The notes under the pieces were generated by a model, which saw nothing but the letters and a program-made list of their open reading frames with translations, was not told where the DNA came from and ran no database searches. 64,000 nucleotides of DNA. Origin: Xiphophorus maculatus (Eukaryota; Chordata; Actinopteri; Cyprinodontiformes; Poeciliidae). Shown one piece after another: positions 37,129-50,300 of this stretch. Numbering within the stretch: position 1 is the first letter of the stretch; every line of letters starts with the position of its first letter. Position numbers and translations under genes: made by a program. The DNA lies in contig NC_036455.1 in assembly GCF_002775205.1 (NCBI RefSeq), positions 3,324,501 through 3,388,500 on the forward strand. The letters are read 5' to 3'.

Positions 37129-37618
37129 TTTACCTTGTATAAAACATGTCCAAGAGTCCAGGTCATCTTAAATTCAATCTGAAATACAAAGATATATTAT
37201 ATTAAAGAATATTTTATCCACATTAATGACTGTACAGTGCCATTTTGTTAATAATTTATCACATTAAAATCAAAAAGTTCAATGTATTTTATCAGGACTT
37301 TGTGTGAAAGATTGACACAAAATAGTGACTTTCCATACATGTTCTTAAAAAAAGTAATATATCTATATATATCTACCTTATATAAAGCATGCCAAGAGTC
37401 CACGTCATCTTAAATTCAACCTGAAATAGAAACATATTACATCTTATATTTTGTGATTTTTTTTTTATTGGTTTTTACAAAAATTCACAAAATTTTTATT
37501 TTATCACATTAAAATCACAAATGTAAATGCATTTTATTGGGGTTTTATGTAGAAAACCAATAGAAAATAGTGATTTTTCTTCAATTGCTTTCAGAGGACA
37601 CCTAATTAGTAAAACACA
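37129..37618 (-). repeat. Tandem duplication (period about 245 bp) containing an exon-like segment
   Basis: Both copies contain, on the minus strand, a TTTCAG acceptor, a GAATTTAAGATGAC start, a TGGACTCTTGG core and an AAG/GTA donor. The exon-like parts are 37134-37178 (45 bp) and 37377-37420 (44 bp). Copy 2 lacks one base, so frames differ. The following ATTTATCACATTAAAATCA-type sequence is also duplicated. It may be a true exon pair or a transposon-derived decoy. Confidence 0.45.
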
Positions 37619-38594
37619 GTCCACCTGTGAGTACTTTAATGAAACGGTTCTGTGACGGCCTCAGAGGTCTGTTACAAAAACCCCGGTAAACAAAGAGGTT
37701 AAAGGTGAAAAAAGAGGTTTAAAACATAGTTTGATCATAAAAGTAAAAGCATGAAAACTGATCAGTACATCATCTGAACCTGGAAAGAGTAACAGCAAAG
37801 ACACGGCTGTTCATCTAAACCCAAGGTCCTTTGTTTTCTCCTCAATTTCTTTTCTAAATAAGAAATATTTTTTAAATAATCAAAGCCATTGGCTGGTCCA
37901 ATATGTTGTAGAGTTGGCCTGAATTAAAATCCAGATAAATAGAAGGCAGCCCTGGGTGTGCTGAAATCACTCTGAGCTACAGAGAAAGAAAATCCAGATT
38001 TTCCAAAAATTTAACCTTTAACAAGCAAAGAATCATATAAAAAAAATAAAAATTGTTGAAATCTCGCTGCAAAACGTTTGCAGTTAGACACCAAAATTCA
38101 CACATCATTCTGAATACTCGAAACACTGTGATGGCAGCATCATGCTGTGGGCTGATGCTTTCCTTCAGCTTGCACAGAGAAGCTGGTCGAAGCTGATGTG
38201 AAGATCTTAGAGGGAAACATGTTCAATGCGGCAAAAGATTTGAGACCAGAGTGGAGGTTCACTGAAGAAATACAGCTTCAGTGACCAAAGCATATTCATG
38301 TGACCTAGTCAAAGTCCTGACCTAATAAAACAGACATGAAAGTTGAACATTTTAGTCTCTAGATTTGTCAAGATGGTAAAAATGTCACCCGAAAGACTTA
38401 CAGCTGCAATTAAAGCAAAATCTAGCTACTAAGGGGCTTTTTACACATGAATGCCACACTTTTCAGATTTTAATTTGGAAAAGAACATTGAATTTGATAA
38501 TTATGTTCTACCTTGTGTTGTTCTATCTCAAAAAATCTCAATGACATGCAACATTCAAAAATCCAAGGGGTTGAATACTTTTGTACAGCACTGT
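37233..38594 (+). mobile_element. Degraded Tc1-like transposon
   Basis: TACAGTGC at the left and TACAGCACTGT at the right are Tc1-like termini. Inside, GATGGCAGCATCATGCTGTG (38129) and KRLTAAIKA (38394-38420) match the transposase core and C-terminus, and a damaged QSPD block lies near 38300. Stops and frameshifts abound. The left end overlaps the tandem duplication at 37129-37618. Confidence 0.6.
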
Positions 38595-38719
38595 TTATAC
38601 ATATGTACAATGATTTTTAAAACATCAACGGCATTAGTGATCCCATTGATACACAGCTCACATCTTCATTCGAACAGCCTGTTCTTTTATTTACTGCAGC
38701 ACATTTTAGTTATTCTTAT

Positions 38720-39900
38720 TGAGCTATGAGAACACAAACTGAGCAGCTTAAAGTCAGACAATCGCCGTTTGCATGGGAATTCCTGAGGTCTGTTCAATCC
38801 ATTAATGTATGCTGCGGTTGGATGTCATCAATTATGAATGAGAAACACACTAGACTCATAGAAAACTGCTATAGGAACATGGGAATGAACCGGGGTTACA
38901 GTCTCTTGTACATCTGCAGAAACAAAGGTTCTGCAGATGCATTTTATTGGGCTTTTCAAAAAAGCCCAATAAATAATACAATTTGAGTATATATTAATGG
39001 TAAAAACAAACTCAATTGTAAAGCTTAAGCAGGAATGGAGGAGCTAGTTCCTCCATTTTTCTTTTTCTAGAGATGCTGCAGTATCGCGTTGAGGTTTCTT
39101 CCCCTTTAAGTTCCAGGTATTCAAGAGTGTGTTGACCCTGTCAGCGAGTTCATACCATAAGCAGACCCATATAGCTTCTCCTCCAGAGGCTCAGATCACG
39201 AGCCTGCTGAGCTGCCGCCTCGGTTATGTAAGATTACATAACACCAGGCCTGTCTGAGTAACATTTCATAACCTGGGGGTCCCACTATATGGTTAGAAGC
39301 ATTAAGTTCCCTCGGATGTGTAATCGAAAAGAGCAAAGAAACGCAGACACAAATTTGAGATTTAGAAACTAATACCAGCATTTCGAGGGTTTGGAGGAAG
39401 ATTGATCTCTCTGAACATGCTTTGAGTTTTGCTGACATGAGAATGGAGGTCAGGAGAAGGCTAACCTAAGGATGCTATTAAACAAAAGCTCCCATATATT
39501 GAAGAGCTGCCTTCTGCCTATAAAGCTCATATAACTGTGTATTAATTAAACGAATGCATAAGAATCCAATCTCCTTACACCGACGATCATCATTTAAGTA
39601 GGGCAGTAACTGTTATCTAACGATCTTGGCATCGTTTTCATCTTCTGTAAAGGGAAAAATGACTCGACTGCTTTTGATCCAAAGTAATTTTAGAAGAACG
39701 TGCTTTTATGATTCAAGTTATGACGATTAAACAGCTTAAATAGGGGAGAAAAAAAACAACGATGGCATGTTCAAGATTTGAATGCCCTTAAACAACGAGG
39801 ACAACACGTGGATGTCCTCCGCTCAGAACAATGACAAAGAGCGATGGTGGAGTTAGAAAATATCACTGCGCAGAGATAACACCTGGTTGTGTAAATAAAA
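38720..39900. other. Repeat-poor mixed-composition stretch, candidate conserved non-coding DNA
   Basis: 38730-38910 and 39060-39440 have balanced composition and no repeat signature. Two adjacent hairpins lie at 38911-38973. No exon was recognised. Confidence 0.3.
38911..38973. other. Two adjacent short hairpins
   Basis: Hairpin one pairs CATCTGCAGAA (38911-38921) with TTCTGCAGATG (38929-38939). Hairpin two pairs TTTATTGGGCTTTT (38943-38956) with its exact inverse (38960-38973) across a three-base loop. Confidence 0.7.
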
Positions 39901-42240
39901 AAGGAGGCAGAGCACAGAGATGAATAACGGAGGAGATGGGAAGAAAAAAAACCCAGAAGGGACAGAGACGCCTTCGGATTTCTGAGGCAGAAATATTTGA
40001 CATTATTTTTCAACAAAAAGATAATTTGTTTATACAATATCTAAGCAACATCAAGGCTCATTTTAATTGCACTTAGATGCATTGAATTGTAAAGTCACTC
40101 CCTTAAAGACATATTTAATAAAAATAACCTGGAACAAATCGACCATAAAATTTCCACGTTAATGGTGAATCACATGCAGCGATACATGGATAGGTTGACG
40201 ATACCAGGATGAATGGATGGACGTTTTGTGAGAAAACCCCCCAAAAATATTGAATAAGTGACTAAAACTCTGAGGTAACTATTAAATGTTTCTCTCTCAC
40301 AAATGTGAGACCTCATGTATCCTTTCAGTGCATTTCATCAATAACAACACAGCCCAATAAATCCTGAAATATGAAGGACAGCTCTGTGGATCCACGCATG
40401 CGTCAGAGGGAGGACCCTCTGACACTGCCGGCTCCATTAACTCCAAATCACACCACGGCATATTAACACACATGCAAAGACACGAAAATACACATGACTG
40501 ATACAAATGCACGTACCCCGAATCCTCTGCAAGCTAGCCTCCCATTCATGGGCCCCTCTGAAACCGGGTGTATTCGGAGAACACAGCGCTCTGCTGACTG
40601 TGAACAGAGGTGTGTGTTTGGAGGGAGAGAACGAGCGAAGACTCAAGATACAGAGTGAGCTAAAGGAGGGAAAAGAGCGAGGGATAGATGGACGGATGGA
40701 GGGGGAGAGGCAACTTACAAGCTTCTTTTTTTTTTAACAAACAACTACAAAAAACAGGAGAGTGAGAAGGGATAAAGTATTTAAGAATGGAGAGGAAAAG
40801 GACAGGTACATGCTGCATACTTACGAATGAATGAGAGGAAAGATCGGGGAAGTGATGACGAAAAACAAGAGAGTGAAAGTCTGAGTTTGAGGAAACGTCC
40901 AGTTTCTTCTAATTCAGGAGTTATTTCCCCTCTTTTTTTTTTTTTGATTTTACCAATTCCTATCCGGCCGTCCCTCCTTCCTGAGTCAATCCCCCCTTTA
41001 TGGTCCTCTCGTTCCTCTCTTCCTCCTCCTGTTTTTCTTGCCAGTACTGATACTCTTTCTCTCTTTCCCAGTCCTTCATGCTTTCTACTGCAGACCATGC
41101 TCTCCATTTCCCCCTCATTCTTTCTTTCTTTTTTTTTTGCCTCTATCTTCTTCACATGTCCACACACACGATTTTCCTTTCTTCAACTCCCAGCTTCCGC
41201 TTTTCAATGCACGCACGACTTTAGAAAAAGATTACTGCACAGAAAGCGATTTCCGAACAAAACAAAAATACTGCAGAAGAGAAGCAAAAAAATAAAAAAT
41301 AAAAAATGTTGACAGGATAGAACAAGCGGTTTGTGGCATGCAGTCTAATGCGGGGACAATCCACGGCCTACATTTTTTTCAGGGGCGCCACACATAGTAA
41401 GAGTGCGGCGTCTGAGAGGGGGGTGCCTCCGTACATGAAGGGATAACTGAAGGGAAATAACGGCATGCGGAAAGAAAAGTAAAAGGAAGAGGAGAAAAAA
41501 AAACCCTAAGCGGATTGCAGTTGGTCTCCAGTGAAAGTGGATAGTAAGGGCGCGTGAGGGAAATGAGTGGGAAGGAGTTCGGGGCGTGTGCATGTGTGAA
41601 GAGGTGGGAGGGGAGAGAATGGAGAGTCAGAGAGAAAGGAGAGAGACTGGAGGTTAATGGAGAAATATCCAATAGGGAGGGATAGAGGAGGAGTGTGGCA
41701 GTCTGGAGAGGACCCAGAGAAATAGGGGGAAAGGAGTAGAAAAATATATATTTATGTATATATTTTTTTACACACACAAATAAATCTTTTGTGCTTTTCT
41801 TTTATACCTTCCCATTTTCGAAGGAGTCGGTGTGGGCTTCATCTCTAGTTCCTGCCGTTCCTGTTCCTGCTTTCCTTTCTGCTCCGGCTCGCCTCTATTC
41901 ACCCTATTTTCTGCACGTGCACTTGAACTCTAAATCCTGTCTGCTTTCCCCTCCCCTCCGCTCTCCCTCTCTCTAACTGCGCATCTGTGTGTCTCTGCCT
42001 CGCTCGCCCTCCCTCATTCCTCGGCAGAGGCTTGAAATAGTGCTAGCAGGCAGGAGAGCGCAAGGGGAGGGAAAAGGAGAGGGCGAGGGGGACAAAAAGG
42101 GGAGAGAGATGTTGAGCTGAGAGAGAGGGGGGAGGGGAAGAAGCTTAGATGGGCTGACACAGAGAGCACGGAGTGTGTTTATGGGTGTGTGTCCTGCATG
42201 TGAACATGTCCTCACGTTCGTATGCATGTTCATCCGACGT
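39901..42240. other. Alternating purine-rich and pyrimidine-rich blocks
   Basis: Plus-strand purine tracts at about 40600-40720, 41590-41740 and 42040-42145 alternate with pyrimidine tracts at 40920-41160 and 41785-42010. The frames of 82-161 residues here translate to low-complexity peptides, and no coding exon was recognised. Part could be a promoter/5' UTR region of an unidentified gene. Confidence 0.4.
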
Positions 42241-45200
42241 TTGATTTAGTTGCAGTTATTGGCGTGCTGATAACAGAAATCTAATGTACTGCATTTTCAA
42301 TACAAAAAAAACAGCTGAAATACCTTCAGCACATCGTGCAAGGCTGTAAAATCTCCTTAAACTACTAAAAACTAGGCAGAAACTTTGCAGGAAAAAATAT
42401 GCTTTATAGATTTATCACAATATTTTGCAGTACTATTGTGATAACAATAAAAGTGATGATAAGAACTATTTATTACTTCTTTTTTTTAAGTAACTGTATT
42501 GCTGTGACTTTATGACAGAGCATTAATAATCACACAAATAAAAATACTAAAGTTACTTAGGTCAACAGTCATATAAAGAAGTGTTACTTATATCACTAAA
42601 CTGCTTGCAAGAACTGCATTTAATCATATTTTCAAATGTATGGACATTTATTGATACTCTCATTGAACAAGCAATAATAGTAAAATCAACAGTTACAGAC
42701 AGTTTTAGAGGCTTTTACCACTTTTAATTGGATTTATTGTGACAACAAAAATCTAAATTCTTATAACAAGAAATGCATCACAATAAATAATACTAAACAA
42801 TATGATAAATGCCCTTCCCAATGCTTTAATGGGTGTTTATTCTCTTTATTTGAAGATATAACAGTTGTTTGCTTAACCAGAAAGTAAAATTTTTTTTATG
42901 AGATTCTGACTGTGAAATAACCTTGAGTAAAGACACCAAGGTGTCATTAAATCACAGTATTTCCACCAAGAATTTAAGCAAAAATTTGTAAATTAATGTA
43001 ACTGTCTTAATCAGAAAAATAACAATTATTCAAACTGCTGCAAAAATAATTTAACATTTTAACTATTCAAATATGTATTGTCTGCTATTTTGGTTTTGAT
43101 ACATATACAGTTAAAAAAGGAATAGACACCTGTTAAATTTTGAAAACATGAATTGAACAAAATATTTCAGTTTTTTTTGCAATTTTGCTTTTTATATGAC
43201 AAGAGTGAAGGGTGGCATGTTTTAGGTTTTAACACACGGATTGTTTATGTGTTTCACCACTGGCTGTATTTTTAAACACTTGCATTGTCTAGTTGCTTTC
43301 TTTCAGCCAGCTCAGCAGCAGTGCACAGCAACAGGTGGGGACTGGGGGAACTACATTACTCCCAGAAATCTCCAGGCACTCAGAGACTTTCTCTGCTATC
43401 TTATTCAAAAGACTATAAACCATATTAATAACAATTTTAACAGTTTTGAAAGCCTAACTTTTCTATTTAAGATTTTATGTCATTAGTTGCCTTTGCTGAC
43501 ATTATATTTTTAGTCATTTTGTGTCATCATATCAAGTTTTCACTACATTGGCTTCTGGGGAAAAAACCATACAATTTTATATTAATACCCAGAAAAAATA
43601 TTAGAAATCAATCATGTTCAATATCACCATGGCAGAAGATAGAGAGGAGCTAGGAGGTTTGTTGTAGATACGTGGCTCTGAATATTGTCAGACACTCCTC
43701 ACACATCCTCCATGAACTTTTTGAATTATTTCTATAAAAAATATGGAACCATAACATCAGAAGCAGCACCACCAGATTGTTCCACAGTTTCTGCCTCAAG
43801 CTGCCTTCTGTTAAGGTTATGCTCTAAATATTGTTGGAGTTATTTTTGTGTATAATTTATTTTGTGTTAAAATGTTTTGTTGCCTTATTTATTCTTTTCT
43901 TTTTTTACCCCAGTCAGTTGAAATATCCCAGAGAAACATCTCATGTGGTTGCACACTATTAGCTAAAAAAAAGAAATTACAGTTTAATTTCTGGTTCAAT
44001 GTTTGTCTTTAAGAAACTACCAACATCATAAAAATAAATTTTTGTAAATGTATTTTACAGAGCAGAAAACTGAAGCCCAGATTTATTCATGAAGCACACT
44101 TTCCATATTAAGCTAAATTATCTCTATTCAATATTTAAAAATTGACTTTGTTCAATTTATTATTTCAGTCTTTATTGTTTATATTTTTTGAATATTTGTA
44201 CATTAATAACAGAATATATTTTTTATTTATGAAATAGAATATAGCACCAGACTTCTTAGTATTCTTACAGAAGGTACGAACATTTTTATGCATTGCAGAT
44301 TTATCGGACAAAAAATAAATACAATGAATGCAATGAGAAATGTAGCATAGCTAAATTATGTTGCATATTTTTAAATATAGAGCAGCAAGGTACTGTAGGT
44401 ATCTGCTGTTTTTCAACTAAACATTAATGGGCAGAAAATGTACAGTGAAGTAAAGTACTGTTTTCTCCTCTACTTGGTTTATTTTGCTATTTTCATTGTG
44501 TAAAAAGAGTCCATGCAGTAGTGATAAAAGCGGCAGTTTCCACAAACTATAACTTATATGATACACCAGTTGCTATTCTTTGATTGAGGATTCAGTTCAA
44601 AACCCTTCAAAACTGAGACAACTTACATGAAATTTTCTAAACCAACCAAAGAAATCAGAAAATATGTTTGAAAATGTGTTAGGCACAAGTAAAAAAACTA
44701 CACTATATCTAGTAAAGTGCGGTTCCAACACACTCCTGTCATTTTGTCATCTTGTTATGGACGGATGAAGGTGATATCTGAGCTACTTCAAGAGATAATG
44801 TGAAAGAAATGCAGAGGGGAGCTTTCTGTGTTTGTTCTGTTTACATTTACTTACTAAAATGTAAAAAAACCCAAACTGTTAGCCCTTTGTTTTCTTAAAT
44901 CTTGGAGGAGATGTTTCAGTAAGTGAAGCCTAGACGTTGCAGTGTGTGCCGTCGCTGGACTGGCACAGAAACGACTGTTAGAGGCTGGTCAGAGCTGATC
45001 GAGCCGAAAACACTCGCCCCACATTTCAGATGTTATCAGGTATGAACGGCTACCACATTATTATTTTAAATGCTAAAATTAACATTAACATATATAGACA
45101 TATACTGTAATATATCCTTCAAAAGCTGTCACTTTGAAAGACTTTATGCCTCGATGCTTCGTCCTTTTGCAGCTACAACACAAAAAACCTGTTCCAGCAC

Positions 45201-46720
45201 ACAGTGGATCCTGACATTTACAGTTTTTATTACTAAAGCTGTTAGTATTTTAGATGCTAACCTGACCACTTCTAAATCTTTGTTGTTTCATTATTGTAGT
45301 TATATTAGAGAATATTTGACCTGAATGAGTTTTCAGGTTGCAAACAATCCATTCAAATTGATCTTTTTGCCAGTCTGAGATAGGTTAGGATGCTTGATTA
45401 TGATTTGTGAAAGTTGTGTTTATAATATGTCTTGTTTTCGTTGTTTATTTGTTTGAATAAAAATTTTAGGGGAACTTTGTGACACTTTTGTAAAGACAGC
45501 AAAAAGCTAAACTTTTGGCAAACTCTGGCACATTTACTAAGCTGTTTATTAAAGTGCTCTACTCCTGTTAAATAAACAAATTAACAAAACTGACCTCTAA
45601 TTATCAGATTATAATCCTACTAATTGGAAGGGTATATATGCAGAAAATAAATACATTTTAGGTAAATATTTTTTAGTTTTGCCAATATGTGTATCATATC
45701 ACCAAAGAAATTAATTTCTTTGCTGTTGTTTCTAATTATAGATATATAGCAACTATTAACTTTTACTTACTTTTCAATGTTATACATTTATTCACAAAAT
45801 GGAAAAATATTCTACAAGCTATTCTAAAATCCCAAATAGCAAAAATACACACAATTATCTCATCTTAAAACGATATATATTTTAATCACATATTATTGTA
45901 ATTTGAGCACAATTTATTTTAATCAGCACATTAGTTATTGCTCCTTAGTTTTTGTTTGTGTGCAAAGCTGTTTATCTCAGCTTTGCACAATAATTTCCGT
46001 GTACCCGGGCATACGAATTGCAACTAAAGATATAAACTTACACAAGGCATATTACATAAACTCAGAAATGTAAGGCAGGTGCTCTCACAGTATTGAAAGC
46101 ACAGCTAAAGTCTGTTCAATGCACATTTTTAGGTGCTGTTTAGTATCACCTACAAACTTAATAAACCTGCAGGTTGGTAAATAATCCAATGATTTTAACT
46201 TAGAGATATTATGAAGACAGTAATATAAGTAAAAAAGTAAAGGAAAAGAAAAAAAGGAGTGGTTGCAAAGAAAAAGAGCTAAAACCTAGAAGTTTGATTG
46301 GCTGGGTACGTGTATGCTGTATTTTCTCATAAATGTGAATTAGGTATGACATTTGTAATGACCAAAATCCCTAGAAACACTTTGTGCTTATTTCTTTGTT
46401 TTTGAAGGGTAGCATTCATCCTGGCAAAGGGAGGCCTGTGACTTAGTCTCAGTCCGAAAAAATGGCCACTGATCAAAGCAAACAGTACCAAATGAGAAAA
46501 GATTTATCTGCTTTAAAATGCTAAGCCCCTCTTACGCTTTAAAACTTAAAATAATTGGCTGTAAACTGTCTTTTTGCAACAAAAACATACAAACTGCAAG
46601 TAAATCACCCCTAAAAGGAGGTGTAGCTCCCCTCAACAAGCTAGTACAACATAGCAAGTGTATTTCCAGACAGGAATAGTAACTTTTATTACAAATATTA
46701 TAGAGTTACTGACCCTCTTG
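42241..46720. other. AT-rich intergenic DNA
   Basis: No gene was recognised. 42400-42835 resembles another hAT-like MITE (TTATCACAATATTTTGCAG near the left, AAATGCCCTTCCCAATGC near the right), at low confidence. A short hairpin GTGCAAAGCTG/CAGCTTTGCAC lies at 45960-45990. Confidence 0.4.
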
Positions 46721-46795
46721 TGTTGTCTTCCTCACTCAGGCGACTTCTCTGTTGCCGTCTGTACCGCAGTCCTCAAAAGAGCTCTCGAATCTGTT

Positions 46796-46809
46796 GGGGG
46801 GGGGGGGGG
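46796..46809. repeat. G homopolymer tract
   Basis: Fourteen consecutive G bases. Confidence 0.95.
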
Positions 46810-46836
46810 AAGAAAAATAAGAGAAAAGACACAACA

Positions 46837-46850
46837 CTACCCTCTGTTGG
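46837..46850 (-). promoter_or_regulatory. Weak CTCF-like motif upstream of rps19
   Basis: The minus strand reads CCAACAGAGGGTAG, an imperfect match. Confidence 0.2.
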
Positions 46851-47381
46851 AATACAACCGGAATTACTTGATATTTTTTGTATGTAATAGCTTGTTTAAA
46901 CGTCATTATTTTTAATCAGTTTGATCAAAGTAATTCACACATGAATAAAGAGAAATATCCAATTACCCTAAAGGTGGTTTAAAAAGAGAGGTTAGGGGTA
47001 AAATTAAAGCCTGAAGGTGTGTTGAATGAACTCATGGTGTCGTCTTTTCTTATGCGGACAGTCTTCCTCCATCCTTCATCATCAGCATCATTTCCTTCAG
47101 ATGCTCCGCCGCGTTAGCTTCGACTAAACGGGGACACGTTCAGACCGGAGAGCCCTGCTGGCGTCTATAAACTATACCATAAAAGTATGATTCTTGGCAT
47201 AAAATAATTACTTTAAAAAAAAAAAAAAAGACAGAAGCTTCTCTTTAGCTGCGTTAAGCTAGTGGTTAGCAAGAGGACCGTTTCCAACGGCTGCGGCGCG
47301 CGCCACATCCCAGCCGCGACAGGTTTCTAATGTTAAAACAATTTTATCAGCTCACTTTTGTCTCCGTTTCGTTTTTCCTAG

Positions 47382-50300
47382 ATGCCCAGCGTGACGGTGA
47401 AAGATGTCAACCAGCAGGAGTTTGTTAAGGCATTGTCGGCTTTCCTTAAAAAGTAAGTAAAACAAAGCGCAAAGCCAGACTTTCTGTCACTAACTGCCAG
47501 TCCGTCACCCGGTCTGATGTATGCTAACTCTAATGACATAACAAACATTATGGGATGTTTGTTTCTTTGTTTATAAATGAGGGAGGGGATATAAAAAAAT
47601 ATATATTTTTAAATAAACAAATTCTACACGATTATTATTATTATTATAAATATTTATCTCTATGGTTTGTTTTCACATTGAAGAAATTTGTATTTATAGA
47701 ATTTATTCTCTTTTTCCATTATCAAAAAAGTCGGCTCATTCATCCAATTCAGTTCAGTTTATTTATATAGCACAAATTCACAACATGTCAACTGAAGGCA
47801 CTTAAATAAAAAGTTATTTTTATTTTTATTTATGCATACATTCCACTTGATTCTAGTTACCAAATAGCACAATAAATTCAGTTCATTATTCAAATTAGTT
47901 TAAAAAAAAAAGTTTTCTGTCTATGGAATCTCACCAGATTGCAACAACCTGCAAACTTAGTGAAATGATTTGATCTACACAGTTTAAAAAAAAAAAGTAT
48001 AGTACAGAATCCATGTTGTTTATATAATCTTTACTGATTCTCAATAACATAGTTTTGTTAGATAAAACTTGATTCAGTTTTATTAATTTGCAGCTTTTAA
48101 GGACATTGTTCAACTATTAAATAAAATATTTTTTATTATTTGTTCTTTAGTATACATCTTTTGGACTCCATTATGGTAAACACTTTGTCTTTTGTCTTGT
48201 TTGTGAGTAGATTTAGTAACTCTCAGTCGCTTTCCATGCAATTATCATTGATTTTGCTCTCATTTCCCCTTAATAAACTGTCATCTAGCTACAATAAAAC
48301 ATAAAATATGCTCTTGTTATAAACCGTAAAGCATAAATAAAGTATTTTATTTATATTTGAGGACATTCATCCCCTTTGTTTCTTTGCTGATTAGCCTAAC
48401 AATACACATCTATGCAGTACATAACATAATGTTTATCCATATTATGCTCAAAAACATTTCAGATCTGGGAAACTAAAGGTCCCAGAGTGGGTCGACACTG
48501 TGAAGCTGGCCAGACACAAGGAGCTAGCTCCCTGCGATGACAACTGGTTTTACACCAGAGCAGGTTGGTTACCAATGTTCATCCACTGGATTTCAACAGG
48601 ACTGGGCCACACTCTCTACCAGATCCAATTTTAATTGGTTTTTTGGATAATTAATTTTTTCTTCTTTTCTGTGTTGGGAGTTCTCATAAAATTACTACTT
48701 CATTATCCTAATATTACAACTGTATTCTTGTAACATCAGGATTTTATTTGGACTTTGGACCTGAATCCAAAGTCCAAATAAATAGAAGGTTGTCAAACAA
48801 GATGGCCGCCCTCTTTACTATGGACAAGGAGGACATTGATGGAAAAGAAACAAATTTTACAAAACTTAAACCTTCAAAATGCAAAAATTTGTTTAAATCA
48901 ATAAATTCAATTTATCACCCAGAAATGGCTATAAATTGTATTGAAAGCTTTATTAAAATACTCCATCCATCCATATTTAAGTAATATTTTATATGTTTTG
49001 TTTTTTAATTTTGGCACTTTTGGACCTCCATTGATGTGTTTAAGTTAGTTCAAATGTGCATTTTGGGGTTTGTAATCAGATCTTAAGGGTAACAATATAA
49101 ATAATTGATTACAATAAGCAAAATAGAAAGAAAATCATTAGTGAAGTTAACTATTTACGCATCCTCTCTTCACTCACTACTAAAGAAATCACAACTGTTA
49201 TTTGTCCAGCTTTTATTTTAAATGTGAGGATTTATTTGATATAAATTGGCCTTAACATAATGCTAAAAACTTTGATGTTTTATTTTATTTTGCACGCTGA
49301 CAGCAAATAAGTCAGGAAATAACCAGTACATATTTATTTTATTTTTTTGCGCCTCTCTAGCGTCCACAGCCCGCCACCTCTACCTGCGAGGAGGTGTGGG
49401 AGTGGGCGCCATGATCAAGATCTATGGAGGCCGCCAGCGGAACGGCGTATGCCCCGCCCACTTCAGCGTGGGCTCCAGGAACGTAGCAAGGAAGGTTCTT
49501 CAAGCCCTGGAGGGCCTCAAAATGGTGGAGAAAGACCCCAATGGGTAAGACAGGGAAGAAAAGAAAATCTGGATATGACCGTGATCAATAGTTTGCCAAT
49601 CTTTATCAAAGTATGGATGCTTTTTCACTCATTCTCTGTCCGGTTGTTGACTCTTAACGACGGAGTATTAGGGCCAGACTAAGAGATTTATTTACTTTTT
49701 AAAATTATGACAATAAAGCAATCAGCGTCTAATCTTTAACAATTAATCTTACAGCGGTCGTCGACTTACTCCTCAAGGTCAGAGGGATTTAGACAGAATC
49801 GCTGGACAGGTGAGGTTTTCCATGATAAATATATTTTGAATTTTATTAATATGTATAAATGTATGTGCTGCTTTAATGTGTCAAACAACTTAATTGTATA
49901 AAAAAAATTATATTTGCTTCTGTCTGTGTTTTTACACTGCAAAAACACAAAATCTTACCAGATGTTTTTTGTTTGGTTTCTAGATGAAATATCTTAGTGC
50001 ACTTGAAATAAGACAAAACTAACTTATAAGCAACTTTTCAGCAAGGCACAGGAGTTGATTTTAAATAAATAATTAATTAATACTGATGAAAAAGTTCTAG
50101 TTCCATTGGCAAATTATTTCACTCATATCAAGACATTTTTCCCATTTTATAAGTGAAATAATAGCCCAATGGAACTATCACCTTTTTACAACATTAATGA
50201 ATTATTTACTTAAAATAATCTCCTCTATCTTAGTGAAAAGTTACTTGTAAGTTAGTTTTGTCTTATCTCAAGTGCACTAAGATATTTCCTCTAGAAACTA

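Larger units (their letters stand above)
46721..47381 (+). promoter_or_regulatory. rps19: rps19 upstream region, promoter and 5' leader
   Basis: This separates the desert from the rps19 start codon. It has pyrimidine-rich starts that would suit a ribosomal-protein TOP leader (CTTTTCTTATGCGG near 47044, CTTCTCTTTAGCTGCG near 47238) and CpG-rich patches (47101-47160, 47285-47325). A splice acceptor ends exactly before the ATG, so a non-coding exon 1 is expected, as in other vertebrate rps19 genes. Its donor was not settled. A 14-base G run is at 46796-46809. Confidence 0.4.

Noticed and set aside
37134-37178. Idea that the exon-like segment is a glutamate receptor exon (weak likeness to an F-MTLG-ILY motif)
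   Set aside because: The match is only a few residues with no neighbouring receptor exons; chance or a transposon is more likely.
40827-41312. 161-residue frame (and the 128-residue frame opposite)
   Set aside because: These are low-complexity translations of purine/pyrimidine-skewed DNA.
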